Below are positions 49,274-57,382 of a stretch of DNA of 64,000 nucleotides, one piece after another. The position numbers and the translations under genes were made by a program. The stretch spans positions 186,001 through 250,000 of the forward strand of contig NZ_FMZQ01000005.1 of assembly GCF_900102635.1 (NCBI RefSeq), given 5' to 3'. Each line of letters opens with the position of its first letter. The first letter of the stretch is position 1. A model generated the notes under the pieces. That model did no database searches, was not told where the DNA came from, and saw only the letters and a list, made by a program, of their open reading frames with translations. Origin of the DNA: Ectopseudomonas chengduensis (GTDB taxonomy: Bacteria; Pseudomonadota; Gammaproteobacteria; Pseudomonadales; Pseudomonadaceae).

Positions 49274-50614
49274 TCAGAGGAAGGCGAACTTGGCGATGAA
49301 GATCACGCACAGCGCATAGAGGCTCAGCGAGACCTTGTCGCTCTGGCCGGTCAGCAGTTTCAGCGTGGCGTAGGTGAGGAAGCCCAGGGCGATGCCGTTG
49401 GCGATGGAGAAGGTCAGCGGCATCATCACCACGGTCACGATAGCCGGGATGGTGTCGGTATGATCCTTCCAATCGATATGCGCCATGCCGCTCATCATCA
49501 GCATTGCTACGTAGATCAGCGCGCCCGCGGTGGCGTAGGCCGGAATCATGCCAGCCAGCGGGGCGAAGAACATCGCCGCGAGGAACAGCAGGCCGACGGT
49601 GATGGCGGTCAGCCCGGTACGGCCACCCGCGGCGACGCCTGCAGCGCTTTCCACGTAGCTGGTCACCGGCGGGCAGCCGACCATGGCGCCCACAACGCTC
49701 GAGGTAGAGTCGGCTTTCAGCGCCTTGGACAGGTTCTGGATCTTGCCATCCTCATCTACCAGGTTGGCGCGGTGGGCGACGCCCATCAGGGTGCCGGCGG
49801 TGTCGAACATGTTCACGAAGAGAAACGCCAGGATCACGCTGATCATCGCCACGTTGAACGCGCCGGCGATATCCATGGCCAGGAAGGTCGGGGCCAGGTT
49901 TGGCGGCATCGACACCAGGCCACCATACTCCACCAGGCCGAGTGCCCAGCCGATGGCGGTCACGCCGAGCATGCTGAAGAGGATGGCGCCAAACACGTTG
50001 CGGTGGCTGAGCACGGCGATCAGCAGGAAGCATACGGCGGCGAGTAGCGCCGACGGGTTGCTGAACGAGCCCATGGTCAACAGGGTGGCCGGGCTGTCGA
50101 CGACGATACCGGCGGTCTTCAAGCCGATCAGGCCGAGGAACAGGCCGACCCCGGCGCCCATGGCGAAGCGCAGGCTCATCGGGATGCTGTTGAGCAGCCA
50201 TTCGCGGATCTTCGACAGGCTCATGATCATGAACAGCACGCCGGAGATGAACACCGCGCCGAGGGCGATCTGCCAGCTATAGCCCATTTCACCGACGACG
50301 GTGTAGGTGAAGAACGCGTTCAGGCCCATGCCCGGCGCCAGGCCCACTGGCCAGTTGGCGTACAGCCCCATCAGGAAGCAGCCCAGGGCCGCCCCGATGC
50401 AGGTGGCGACGAAGGCGGCGCCATGATCGATGCCGGCAGTGGCCATGATGTTGGGATTGACGAAGATGATGTAGGCCATGGTGACGAAGGTCGTCAGGCC
50501 GGCCAGCAGCTCGGTCTTGATGGTGGTGCGGTGCTCGGTCAGTTTGAAGAAGCGGTCGAGCAGGCCACCTCTTGCCAGTTGATTCGCGTGTTGTTCTTGT
50601 TTGACGCTTTCCAC
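49274..50614 (-). CDS. AzgA-type purine (hypoxanthine/guanine/adenine) permease
   Basis: A 446-residue, about 13-helix transporter of the AzgA branch of the NCS2 superfamily. The N-terminus FFKLTEHRTTIKTELLAGLTTF in pieces, GMGLNAFFTYTVV, LFVNMFDTAGTLMGVA and GCPPVTSYVESAAGVAAGGRTGLTA are the branch signatures. Start GTG at 50614 with GAGGAG upstream. Its position beside guanine deaminase and xanthine dehydrogenase fits guanine/hypoxanthine uptake. Both operator types lie upstream. Confidence 0.93.
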   Translation of the reverse strand: MESVKQEQHANQLARGGLLDRFFKLTEHRTTIKTELLAGLTTFVTMAYIIFVNPNIMATAGIDHGAAFVATCIGAALGCFLMGLYANWPVGLAPGMGLNAFFTYTVVGEMGYSWQIALGAVFISGVLFMIMSLSKIREWLLNSIPMSLRFAMGAGVGLFLGLIGLKTAGIVVDSPATLLTMGSFSNPSALLAAVCFLLIAVLSHRNVFGAILFSMLGVTAIGWALGLVEYGGLVSMPPNLAPTFLAMDIAGAFNVAMISVILAFLFVNMFDTAGTLMGVAHRANLVDEDGKIQNLSKALKADSTSSVVGAMVGCPPVTSYVESAAGVAAGGRTGLTAITVGLLFLAAMFFAPLAGMIPAYATAGALIYVAMLMMSGMAHIDWKDHTDTIPAIVTVVMMPLTFSIANGIALGFLTYATLKLLTGQSDKVSLSLYALCVIFIAKFAFL

Positions 50615-50720
50615 AGCGGGTACTCCTCATCTCTCTTGTTGTGTACCGCCCAGAGCCTTGCGCAAGAACAATGCTCTCTGAGGCAGGCGGTGTTTTCGGT
50701 GGTGCTTCCTGGCTAAGTTG

Positions 50721-50736
50721 TTGACCGAGCGGTCAA
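50721..50736. promoter_or_regulatory. RutR-like operator before AzgA-type permease
   Basis: TTGACCGAGCGGTCAA, the best match in the window: both half-sites perfect, 107-122 bases before the permease start. Confidence 0.7.
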
Positions 50737-50762
50737 GAAGTCACTCGAGCGCGATTATGCTG

Positions 50763-50772
50763 TTGTATACAA
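50763..50772. promoter_or_regulatory. TTGTATACAA palindrome before AzgA-type permease
   Basis: Perfect copy, centre 39 bp from the RutR-like site. The 593-base gap 50615-51207 between this permease and the divergent gntR gene is AT-rich and contains no recognisable gene. Confidence 0.7.
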
Positions 50773-51093
50773 AAAATGCAATTAATGTTTTTAATGTTGC
50801 ATTAATCGCACCAGTCGAACCTGCGGATGGAAAAGCGCATGGATTTGGCGACAATCCCTTCAGGGCTTTAAATAAAATGCTTATAAAACAAATGGATGGA
50901 ATTTTTGTTTGGTTGAGGACGACGCTCGATCTAGCGTCGGCTCGGCAGCCTGACCGGGTTCTTAGCCGCTAATGAACTGAGAAGACGGCTGTATATAAAG
51001 AAAGAATTTGTTGTTCTGCGCTCAGAGGTGGGTGATATGCAGGCGAGGGTCAGCTACGACGTCATACAACGAAGGGTGTGATGGCTGATTGAC

Positions 51094-51103
51094 TTGTGTA
51101 CAA
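51094..51103. promoter_or_regulatory. TTGTATACAA-type site before gntR
   Basis: TTGTGTACAA, same variant as before hiuH, 105-114 bases before the regulator's ATG; compatible with autoregulation. Confidence 0.6.
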
Positions 51104-51207
51104 TTGTCTTAATTTTTTTCTGATGTTTTTTCGCTCGGAGCTTGTCAGCTACCGGGTAGAACACAGTAGAGTCGCAGTGTCGCCGACTCTCATTGACGCG
51201 AGCCAGA

Positions 51208-51975
51208 ATGAACGATCAATTGCAGCCTCTCAAGAAGCAGCCGCGCGTGGGCAAAAGCAGCCGCAGCGGGACTCAGGACGATGTCGTATATGCCCATATC
51301 TTCGATGCCATTCTTGAGCAGCGTCTGGCGCCAGGCACCAAGCTGAGTGAAGAGGCGCTGGGTGAGATCTTCGGCGTCAGTCGCACCATCATTCGCCGCG
51401 CTCTGTCACGCCTGGCCCACGAGGGTGTGGTACTGCTGCGTCCGAACCGCGGTGCGGTAGTCGCCAGCCCGAGCGTCGAAGAAGCTCGGCAGATCTTCTA
51501 TGCACGCCGCCTGGTTGAGCGCGCCATCACCGAACTGGCCGTCGAGCACGCGACAGTCGAGCAGTTGGCCGAGCTGCGGCAGATGGTCAAGGACGAGCAG
51601 GACAGTTTCTCCCGTGGTGATCGTGGTGCGGGTATTCGCCTGTCCGGCGAGTTCCACCTGAAGCTGGCCGAGGCCGCGCGTAATGCGCCGCTGGTAAGCT
51701 TCCAGCGCAGCCTGGTGTCGCAGACCTCGCTGATCATCGCCCAGTACGAAAGTGGCAGCCGCTCGCATTGCTCCTACGACGAACACAACCAGCTGATCGA
51801 CGCCATTGAGGCGCGCGATGCCGAGCGTGCGGTGCACCTGATGATGCACCACATGGATCACATCGACAGCAAGCTCAACCTGGACGAGGAAAGCGCCTCG
51901 GATGACCTGCACGCGGTGTTCTCGCACCTGCTGCAGACCAAGAAGAAGCCGGGTCGTAGCGCTGCCAATCGCTGA
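51208..51975 (+). CDS. GntR/FadR-type (FCD) regulator, probable purine regulon regulator
   Basis: A 255-residue regulator. The N-terminal winged helix (LSEEALGEIFGVSRTIIRRALSRL, residues about 50-73, and GVVLLRPNRGAVVA) is followed by an all-helical FCD ligand domain with metal-ligand candidates (GEFHLKLAEA, YDEHNQLIDAI, HMMHHMDH-like MMHHMDHI). ATG 51208 chosen; a TTG at 51193 adds five residues. Its position amid purine genes and the TTGTATACAA sites, whose TTGT/ACAA arms suit this family, makes it the likely binder (inference). Confidence 0.9.
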   Translation: MNDQLQPLKKQPRVGKSSRSGTQDDVVYAHIFDAILEQRLAPGTKLSEEALGEIFGVSRTIIRRALSRLAHEGVVLLRPNRGAVVASPSVEEARQIFYARRLVERAITELAVEHATVEQLAELRQMVKDEQDSFSRGDRGAGIRLSGEFHLKLAEAARNAPLVSFQRSLVSQTSLIIAQYESGSRSHCSYDEHNQLIDAIEARDAERAVHLMMHHMDHIDSKLNLDEESASDDLHAVFSHLLQTKKKPGRSAANR

Positions 51976-51996
51976 TTCGTTGTGTGTAACAAGAAA

Positions 51997-52025
51997 GCCC
52001 CGCTGCGCGAGCAGCGGGGCTTTTT
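51997..52025 (+). terminator. Terminator of gntR
   Basis: GCCCCGCTGC-GCGA-GCAGCGGGGC followed by TTTTT, 21 bases after the stop. Confidence 0.92.
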
Positions 52026-52066
52026 CATTGGTGGTGTCGGCGCTCTGCAGCTGTTTCGACGCTTGT

Positions 52067-52130
52067 GTAGGAGCCGCGCCTCGCGGCGAATTGGGTTGGT
52101 AGCAACTTCGCCCCGGGGCGGGGCTCCCAC
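52067..52130. repeat. REPIN (GTAGGAGCCGCGCC type)
   Basis: GTAGGAGCCGCGCCTCGCGG facing CCCCGGGGCGGGGCTCCCAC; the right head is CCAC, a decayed CTAC. Same family as 38841-38914. Confidence 0.8.
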
Positions 52131-52179
52131 AAGTTGGCGTCCGCCTATCCAATTTTAAGGTAGCTCCGCGCTCAGTTTC

Positions 52180-52342
52180 AGGGTGGGTTAGCCGCTTTCA
52201 CCGCTACCGGCCGTTTCGCCGTGCCCGATGCGGCGTAACCCACCATCGGCGCAACGCGTTCCATCGCCTGGTGGATTACGCGGCGCACCGCTCTCATCCA
52301 CGCCTGCGCGATTGGCGTTCAGCGCCGCTAATCCACCCTACG
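52180..52342. repeat. Repeat-rich block (GTGGGTTA / TAACCCAC type)
   Basis: Several GGCGTAACCCACC / GTGGATTACGCGG / GCGCCGCTAATCCACCCTAC arms, related to 48797-48958. The 414-base gap 51976-52389 contains only the terminator, a REPIN and this block. Confidence 0.6.
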
Positions 52343-52389
52343 TGGAGTAGCATCCGGCCTCACTTTAGGTGGCTCCACGCAACCTGCGC

Positions 52390-53691
52390 TCAGCGCTGGT
52401 GCACCGATACACCCGCGGCGAAGGTCTCTTTCACGGCGCGGTCATCGCCAAGCATGGTCAGGGCGAACAGTCGTTCTTCCAGGCTCTTGGCCTGCTGCAT
52501 GCGGTAACTGATCAGCGGCGTGGCGTTGTAGTCCAGCACCAGGAAGTCTGCGTCCTTGCCGGGCAGGAAGTTGCCCAGCTTGTCGTCCAGGTACAGCGCA
52601 TTGGCGCCGCCCAGGGTGGCCAGGTACAGCGACTTGAACGGGTCGAGTTTCTTGCCCTGCAGCTGCATCACCTTGTACGCCTCGTTCAGCGATTGCAGTT
52701 GGCTGAAGCTGGTGCCGGCGCCGACATCGGTACCCAGGCCGACGCGCACGCCATGGGCTTCCAGCTTATTCAGGTCGAACAGGCCGCTGCCCAGGAACAG
52801 GTTGGAGGTCGGACAGAAGGCCACGGCCGAGCCGGTTTCGGCCAGGCGCTTGCACTCGTCTTCGCACAGGTGCACGCCATGGGCGAACACCGCGCGCGGG
52901 CCGATCAGCTTGTGGTGGTCGTAGACGTCGAGGTAGCCCTTGCGCTCGGGGAACAGTGCCTTGACCCATTCGATCTCCTTGCGGTTTTCGGACAGGTGGG
53001 TGTGCATGTACAGGTCCGGATACTCGCCCAGCAGCTTGCCGGCCAGCTCCAGTTGCTCCGGCGTACTGGTCGGGGCGAAGCGCGGGGTGACCGCATAGTG
53101 CAGGCGGCCCTTGCCGTGCCAGCGTTCGATCAGCGCCTTGCTCTCGGCGTAGCCGGACTCGGCGGTGTCGGTCAGGTAGTCCGGGGCGTTGCGATCCATC
53201 AGCACCTTGCCGGCGATCATGCGCAGGTTGAGCTTGTCGGCCTGCTCGAAAAAGGCATCCACCGACTGCGGGTGCACGCTGCCGAACACCAGGGCGGTGG
53301 TGGTGCCGTTGCGCAACAGTTCCTTGAGGAAGATCGCCGCTACATCGCTGGCATGCGCCTTGTCTTCGAATTGCCGCTCGGTAGGGAAGGTGTAGGTGTT
53401 GAGCCAGTCCAGCAACTGCTCGCCGTAGGAGGCGATCATGCCGGTCTGCGGGTAGTGGATATGGGTGTCGATGAAACCGGGGGTGATCAGCGCGTCGCGG
53501 TAGTGCTGGACCTCGACACCGGCCAGCTTCGGCAGCAGCTCGGCAGCCGCGCCAACCTGGGCGACCTTGCCGTTTTCGATCAGCAGGATGCCGTCCTCGA
53601 AATACTCATAGGATTGCTCGACACCGACCACGGCCGGGTCGGCAAGGCTGTGCAGGATGGCGGCGCGGTAGGCTTTGATGTTGGTGGTCAT
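52390..53691 (-). CDS. guaD: Guanine deaminase
   Basis: Converts guanine to xanthine. A 433-residue amidohydrolase with metal ligands in GFIDTHIHYPQ, HTHLSENRKEI, FAHGVHLCEDE and GLGTDVGAG, and the GuaD-specific QTGMIASYGEQLLDWLNTYTFPTE (in pieces) near the N-terminus. Follows xdhC on the same strand after a 117-base gap filled by a REPIN, so it is probably the last gene of xdhABC-guaD. Confidence 0.96.
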   Translation of the reverse strand: MTTNIKAYRAAILHSLADPAVVGVEQSYEYFEDGILLIENGKVAQVGAAAELLPKLAGVEVQHYRDALITPGFIDTHIHYPQTGMIASYGEQLLDWLNTYTFPTERQFEDKAHASDVAAIFLKELLRNGTTTALVFGSVHPQSVDAFFEQADKLNLRMIAGKVLMDRNAPDYLTDTAESGYAESKALIERWHGKGRLHYAVTPRFAPTSTPEQLELAGKLLGEYPDLYMHTHLSENRKEIEWVKALFPERKGYLDVYDHHKLIGPRAVFAHGVHLCEDECKRLAETGSAVAFCPTSNLFLGSGLFDLNKLEAHGVRVGLGTDVGAGTSFSQLQSLNEAYKVMQLQGKKLDPFKSLYLATLGGANALYLDDKLGNFLPGKDADFLVLDYNATPLISYRMQQAKSLEERLFALTMLGDDRAVKETFAAGVSVHQR

Positions 53692-53721
53692 CTATTACGT
53701 CTCGATTGGGGCAGGCAGTGC

Positions 53722-53783
53722 GTAGGGTGTGCTGTGCGCACCATGGGCAATGCGGTGTTATTGGTGCGCGCGGCGCACCCTAC
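53722..53783. repeat. REPIN between xdhC and guaD
   Basis: GTAGGGTGTGCTGTGCGCACC faces GGTGCGCGCGGCGCACCCTAC (only parts counted as matching); same family as 28664-28740. Confidence 0.8.
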
Positions 53784-53808
53784 TGGGCGCGCTGCGAATT
53801 AGGCAGAG

Positions 53809-54639
53809 TCAGGACCGGCGCGAGGCCGGCAGCAGCTTGGCGACGCTGGATTCGCCTTTCTTCACGTCCTGGCCAAAGCTGGCGTTGTAAGTGGCGATCA
53901 CTTCGCCGGCGATGGACACGGCAATTTCCACCGGCAGCTTGCCTTTAACTTCGGCCAGGCCCATGGGGCAGCGCATGCGTGCCATCAGCGTGTCCTCGAA
54001 GCCGCGTTCGCGCAGGCGATGCTCGAACTTGACGCGTTTGGTCTTCGAGCCGATCAGGCCGTAGTAGGCGAAGTCGCCGCGTTTGAGGATCGCCGCGGTC
54101 AGCTCCAGATCGAGCTGGTGGTTGTGGGTCATGACGATGTAGTAGCTGCCGGGCGGCATGTTCTCCACCTCGTCGACCACTTCGTCATTGACGATCTTCT
54201 CCACGCCGGCGGGGATGTGCTCGGGAAATTCATTCTCCCGCGAGTCGATCCAGCGCACCTTGCACGGCAGACTGGCGAGTAGCGGCACCAGTGCGCGGCC
54301 GACATGGCCGGCGCCGAACACGGCGATCTGCGCCTGTGGCTGGCCCATGGGCTCGAACAGCAGCACGGTGGCGCCGCCGCAGCACTGGCCCAGGCTGGCG
54401 CCGAGGGAGAAACGTTCCAGGCGCGTGTCCTGGCTGCGGCTGGCGAGCATCTCGCGGGCCATTTCCATGGCCTTGTATTCCAGATGGCCGCCGCCGATGG
54501 TCTCGAAGATGCGCTCGGCGGTGACCACCATCTTCGAGCCGGCATTACGCGGCGTCGAGCCGCGTTCCTCGATGATGGTCACCAGCACGCAGGCTTCACC
54601 TTTTTGCTGCAGGTCGGCGAGGGCACTGATCCAGCTCAT
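53809..54639 (-). CDS. xdhC: Xanthine dehydrogenase accessory protein XdhC
   Basis: XdhC binds the molybdenum cofactor, promotes its sulfuration and delivers it to XdhB. 276 residues: an N-terminal segment VTIIEERGSTPRNAGSKMVV, then GASLGQCCGGATVLL with the CCGG motif, and a Rossmann-like C-domain (IAVFGAGHVGRALVPLL; VMTHNHQLDLELTAAIL; YYGLIGSKTK). GGAGG lies eight bases before the ATG, inside the preceding small ORF, whose stop overlaps the ATG. Confidence 0.95.
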   Translation of the reverse strand: MSWISALADLQQKGEACVLVTIIEERGSTPRNAGSKMVVTAERIFETIGGGHLEYKAMEMAREMLASRSQDTRLERFSLGASLGQCCGGATVLLFEPMGQPQAQIAVFGAGHVGRALVPLLASLPCKVRWIDSRENEFPEHIPAGVEKIVNDEVVDEVENMPPGSYYIVMTHNHQLDLELTAAILKRGDFAYYGLIGSKTKRVKFEHRLRERGFEDTLMARMRCPMGLAEVKGKLPVEIAVSIAGEVIATYNASFGQDVKKGESSVAKLLPASRRS

Positions 54640-54767
54640 TTGCTCAGCCTCCAGGAAGGCGTGGTCTGTCCCGGGCGCGGCAGGCGCCAGTTGCTCGGCG
54701 ACGGGTCGAGAATGGGGACCGGTGCCGGGCGAGCGGGCGGGTTATTCGGTTCGGTGTGTTTTGTCAT
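54636..54767 (-). CDS. Candidate 43-residue proline-rich small protein overlapping xdhC
   Basis: A short open frame, translated by hand: starts MTKHTEPNNPPARPAPVPIL, continues DPSPSNWRLPRPGQTTPSWR and ends LSK. An AGGTG Shine-Dalgarno lies eight bases before its ATG (54767) and its TGA overlaps the xdhC ATG (ATGA), the arrangement of a coupled leader gene. It is 28% proline and has no membrane segment. I know no family for it. It could be a real small protein or only a translation leader for xdhC. Confidence 0.5.
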   Translation of the reverse strand: MTKHTEPNNPPARPAPVPILDPSPSNWRLPRPGQTTPSWRLSK

Positions 54768-54864
54768 TGTTTTACACCTGCTGGGCTGTGCGTCTACGGC
54801 CTGGTGGACAACGCTTCGCGGTTGTCCACCCTACGAACCGTCATAGGGTGGATGTCGCGCAGAC

Positions 54865-54927
54865 GTAGGGTGGGCTTCAGCCCACCAATACACGCCGTTG
54901 ATGTTGGTGGGCTGAAGCCCACCCTAC
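54865..54927. repeat. REPIN providing the xdhB stop codon
   Basis: GTAGGGTGGGCTTCAGCCCACC at 54865 (palindromic) faces its inverted copy ending in CTAC at 54924-54927. On the minus strand the TAG within that GTAG is the xdhB stop codon. A further related arm (GTTGTCCACCCTAC) lies near 54825. Confidence 0.85.
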
Positions 54928-57320
54928 GCTCCGGCCGTTTCCATTTCGACGGCGCTTGTTCTGGCTTGTTTCAACTTACGCATCTGCTCCACGCCCCAGA
55001 GCACGCGCTCAGGCGTGGCCGGGGCGTCGATCTGCGGTTGCACCTTGTAGTCTGCCAGGCTGGCCACGGCGTCCTTCAGGGCGCACCAGGCGGCGATGCC
55101 GAGCATGAACGGCGGCTCGCCCACGGCCTTGGAGTGGAACACGGTGTCTTCCGGGTTCTTGCGGTTCTCCACCAGCTTCACGCGCAGGTCGATGGGCATG
55201 TCGGCGATGGCCGGGATCTTGTAGCTGGCCGGGCCGTTGGTCATCAGCTTGCCCTTGGCGTTCCACACCAGCTCTTCCATGGTCAGCCAGCCCATGCCCT
55301 GGATGAAGGCGCCTTCGACCTGGCCGATGTCGATGGCCGGGTTCAGAGAGTCGCCGACGTCGTGCAGGATGTCGCCGCGCAGCATGCGGTATTCGCCGGT
55401 CAGGGTGTCGACCAGCACTTCCACGCAGGCCACGCCGTAGGCGTAGTAATAGAAGGGGCGGCCGGCCGCCTTGTCGCGGTCGTAGTAGATTTTCGGCGTG
55501 CGGTAGAAACCGGTCGACGACAGCGAGACCTGGCCGAAGTAGGCCTTCTGGATCATCTCCTCGAAGGACAGGAAGTGATCACGCACGCGCACCTGGCCGT
55601 TGCGGAATTCCACGTCTTCCGGGGTGACCTTGTACTCGCGCACCAGGAAGTCCACCAGGCGCTGCTTGATGGTTTCGGCTGCGTTCTTCGCCGCCATGCC
55701 GTTGAGGTCAGCGCCGCTGGAGGCCGCGGTCGGCGAGGTATTGGGCACCTTGTCGGTGTTGGTGGCGGTGATCTGGATACGCTCGATATCGACTTGGAAC
55801 ACCTCGGCGACGACCTGCGCGACCTTGGTGTTGAGGCCCTGGCCCATCTCGGTGCCGCCGTGGTTGAGGTGGATCGAACCGTCGGTGTAGATGTGGATCA
55901 GCGCCCCGGCCTGGTTGAGGAAGGTGGCGGTGAAGCTGATGCCGAATTTCACCGGGGTCATGGCCAGGCCTTTCTTCAATACCGGGCTCTTGGCGTTGAA
56001 GGCGCGAATTTCTTCACGACGCTTGGCGTACTCGGCGCTTTCCTCCAGCTCGGCGGTCATCTCGTGGATAACGTTGTGCTCGACGGTCTGGTGGTAGTGG
56101 GTGACGTTGCGCTCGGTTTTGCCGTAGTAGTTAAGCTTGCGCACTTCCAGCGGGTCCTTGCCGAGGTGGCGCGCCACGGCGTCCATCACTTCCTCGATGG
56201 CGACCATGCCCTGTGGGCCGCCGAAGCCGCGGTAGGCGGTGTTCGAGGCGGTGTTGGTCTTGCAGCGATGACCGTTGATGGTGGCGTTGCCGAGGAAGTA
56301 GGCGTTGTCCGAGTGGAACATGGCGCGGTCGACGATAGAGCCGGACAGGTCCGGCGAGTAGCCGCAGTTACCGGCCAGGTCCATCTCGATGCCGTGCAGC
56401 AGGCCGTCGTCATCGAAGCCGACGTCGTACTCGACGTAGAAGGGGTGACGCTTGCCGGTCATGCTCATGTCTTCCATGCGCGGCAGGCGCATCTTGGTCG
56501 GCCGGCCGGTGAGGTGGGCGATGACCGCGCACAGACACGCCGGGCCGGCAGCCTGGGTTTCCTTGCCGCCGAAACCACCGCCCATGCGGCGCATGTCGAT
56601 GACGATCTTGTTCATCGGCACGCCGAGCACTTCGGCGACCAGCTTCTGCACCTCGGTGGGGTTCTGCGTCGAGGTGTAGACCAGCATGCCGCCGTCTTCA
56701 GTCGGCATCACCGAGGAAATCTGGGTTTCCAGGTAGAAGTGCTCCTGGCCGCCGATATGCAGGGTGCCCTGCAGGCGACGCGGGGCGCTGGCCAGTTTGC
56801 TGGCCGAGTCGCCGATGCGGTGGGTGTGGCTGGCGAGCACGAAATGCTTCTTGCGGTAGGCCTCGACCACGTCGAGCACCGGCTCCAGGTCTTCGTATTC
56901 GACGATGGCGGCCATGGCCGCCTTGCGCGCGGTTTCCAGGCTGTCGGCGGCTACCGCCAGCACCACCTGGCCAACGTACTCGACCTTGCCGTCGGCCAGC
57001 AGCGGGTCACCGGCGACCACCGGGCCGATATCCAGCTGGCCCGGCACGTCATCCTTGGTGATGGCGATGGCCACGCCCGGAAACTCGTAGCAGGGGCGGG
57101 TGTCGATGCGCAGGATGCGCGCATGGGCACGGTCCGACTGGCGCGCATAGACGTGCAACTGGTTGGGGAATTCCAGGCGGTCGTCGACATAGACCGCTTC
57201 GCCGGACACATGCTTGTCCGCGCTCTCGTGCTTGACGCTGCGGCCGACGCCGCTGGTCATGCCGGCGCGGAACAGGGCGGCCAGCTCTTCCTGGGATTTG
57301 TGTTCGATATGACTGGACAT
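54924..57320 (-). CDS. xdhB: Xanthine dehydrogenase molybdenum-binding subunit XdhB
   Basis: Large subunit holding the molybdenum site that hydroxylates hypoxanthine and xanthine to urate. 798 residues. Moco-binding stretches include RRMGGGFGGKETQA, ASNTAYRGFGGPQGM, HLNHGGTEMGQGLN and TAASSGADLNG; the catalytic Glu lies in KAVGEPPFMLG near the C-terminus. ATG 57320 has GGAGG five bases before it; the frame begins four residues earlier at a TTG. The stop codon lies in a REPIN. Confidence 0.96.
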   Translation of the reverse strand: MSSHIEHKSQEELAALFRAGMTSGVGRSVKHESADKHVSGEAVYVDDRLEFPNQLHVYARQSDRAHARILRIDTRPCYEFPGVAIAITKDDVPGQLDIGPVVAGDPLLADGKVEYVGQVVLAVAADSLETARKAAMAAIVEYEDLEPVLDVVEAYRKKHFVLASHTHRIGDSASKLASAPRRLQGTLHIGGQEHFYLETQISSVMPTEDGGMLVYTSTQNPTEVQKLVAEVLGVPMNKIVIDMRRMGGGFGGKETQAAGPACLCAVIAHLTGRPTKMRLPRMEDMSMTGKRHPFYVEYDVGFDDDGLLHGIEMDLAGNCGYSPDLSGSIVDRAMFHSDNAYFLGNATINGHRCKTNTASNTAYRGFGGPQGMVAIEEVMDAVARHLGKDPLEVRKLNYYGKTERNVTHYHQTVEHNVIHEMTAELEESAEYAKRREEIRAFNAKSPVLKKGLAMTPVKFGISFTATFLNQAGALIHIYTDGSIHLNHGGTEMGQGLNTKVAQVVAEVFQVDIERIQITATNTDKVPNTSPTAASSGADLNGMAAKNAAETIKQRLVDFLVREYKVTPEDVEFRNGQVRVRDHFLSFEEMIQKAYFGQVSLSSTGFYRTPKIYYDRDKAAGRPFYYYAYGVACVEVLVDTLTGEYRMLRGDILHDVGDSLNPAIDIGQVEGAFIQGMGWLTMEELVWNAKGKLMTNGPASYKIPAIADMPIDLRVKLVENRKNPEDTVFHSKAVGEPPFMLGIAAWCALKDAVASLADYKVQPQIDAPATPERVLWGVEQMRKLKQARTSAVEMETAGA

Positions 57321-57382
57321 CTTCGCCTCCAAAACTTCGCATGCCGCCGGGCGTGCCGGCGGCGTATCAATTCACTGCACGC

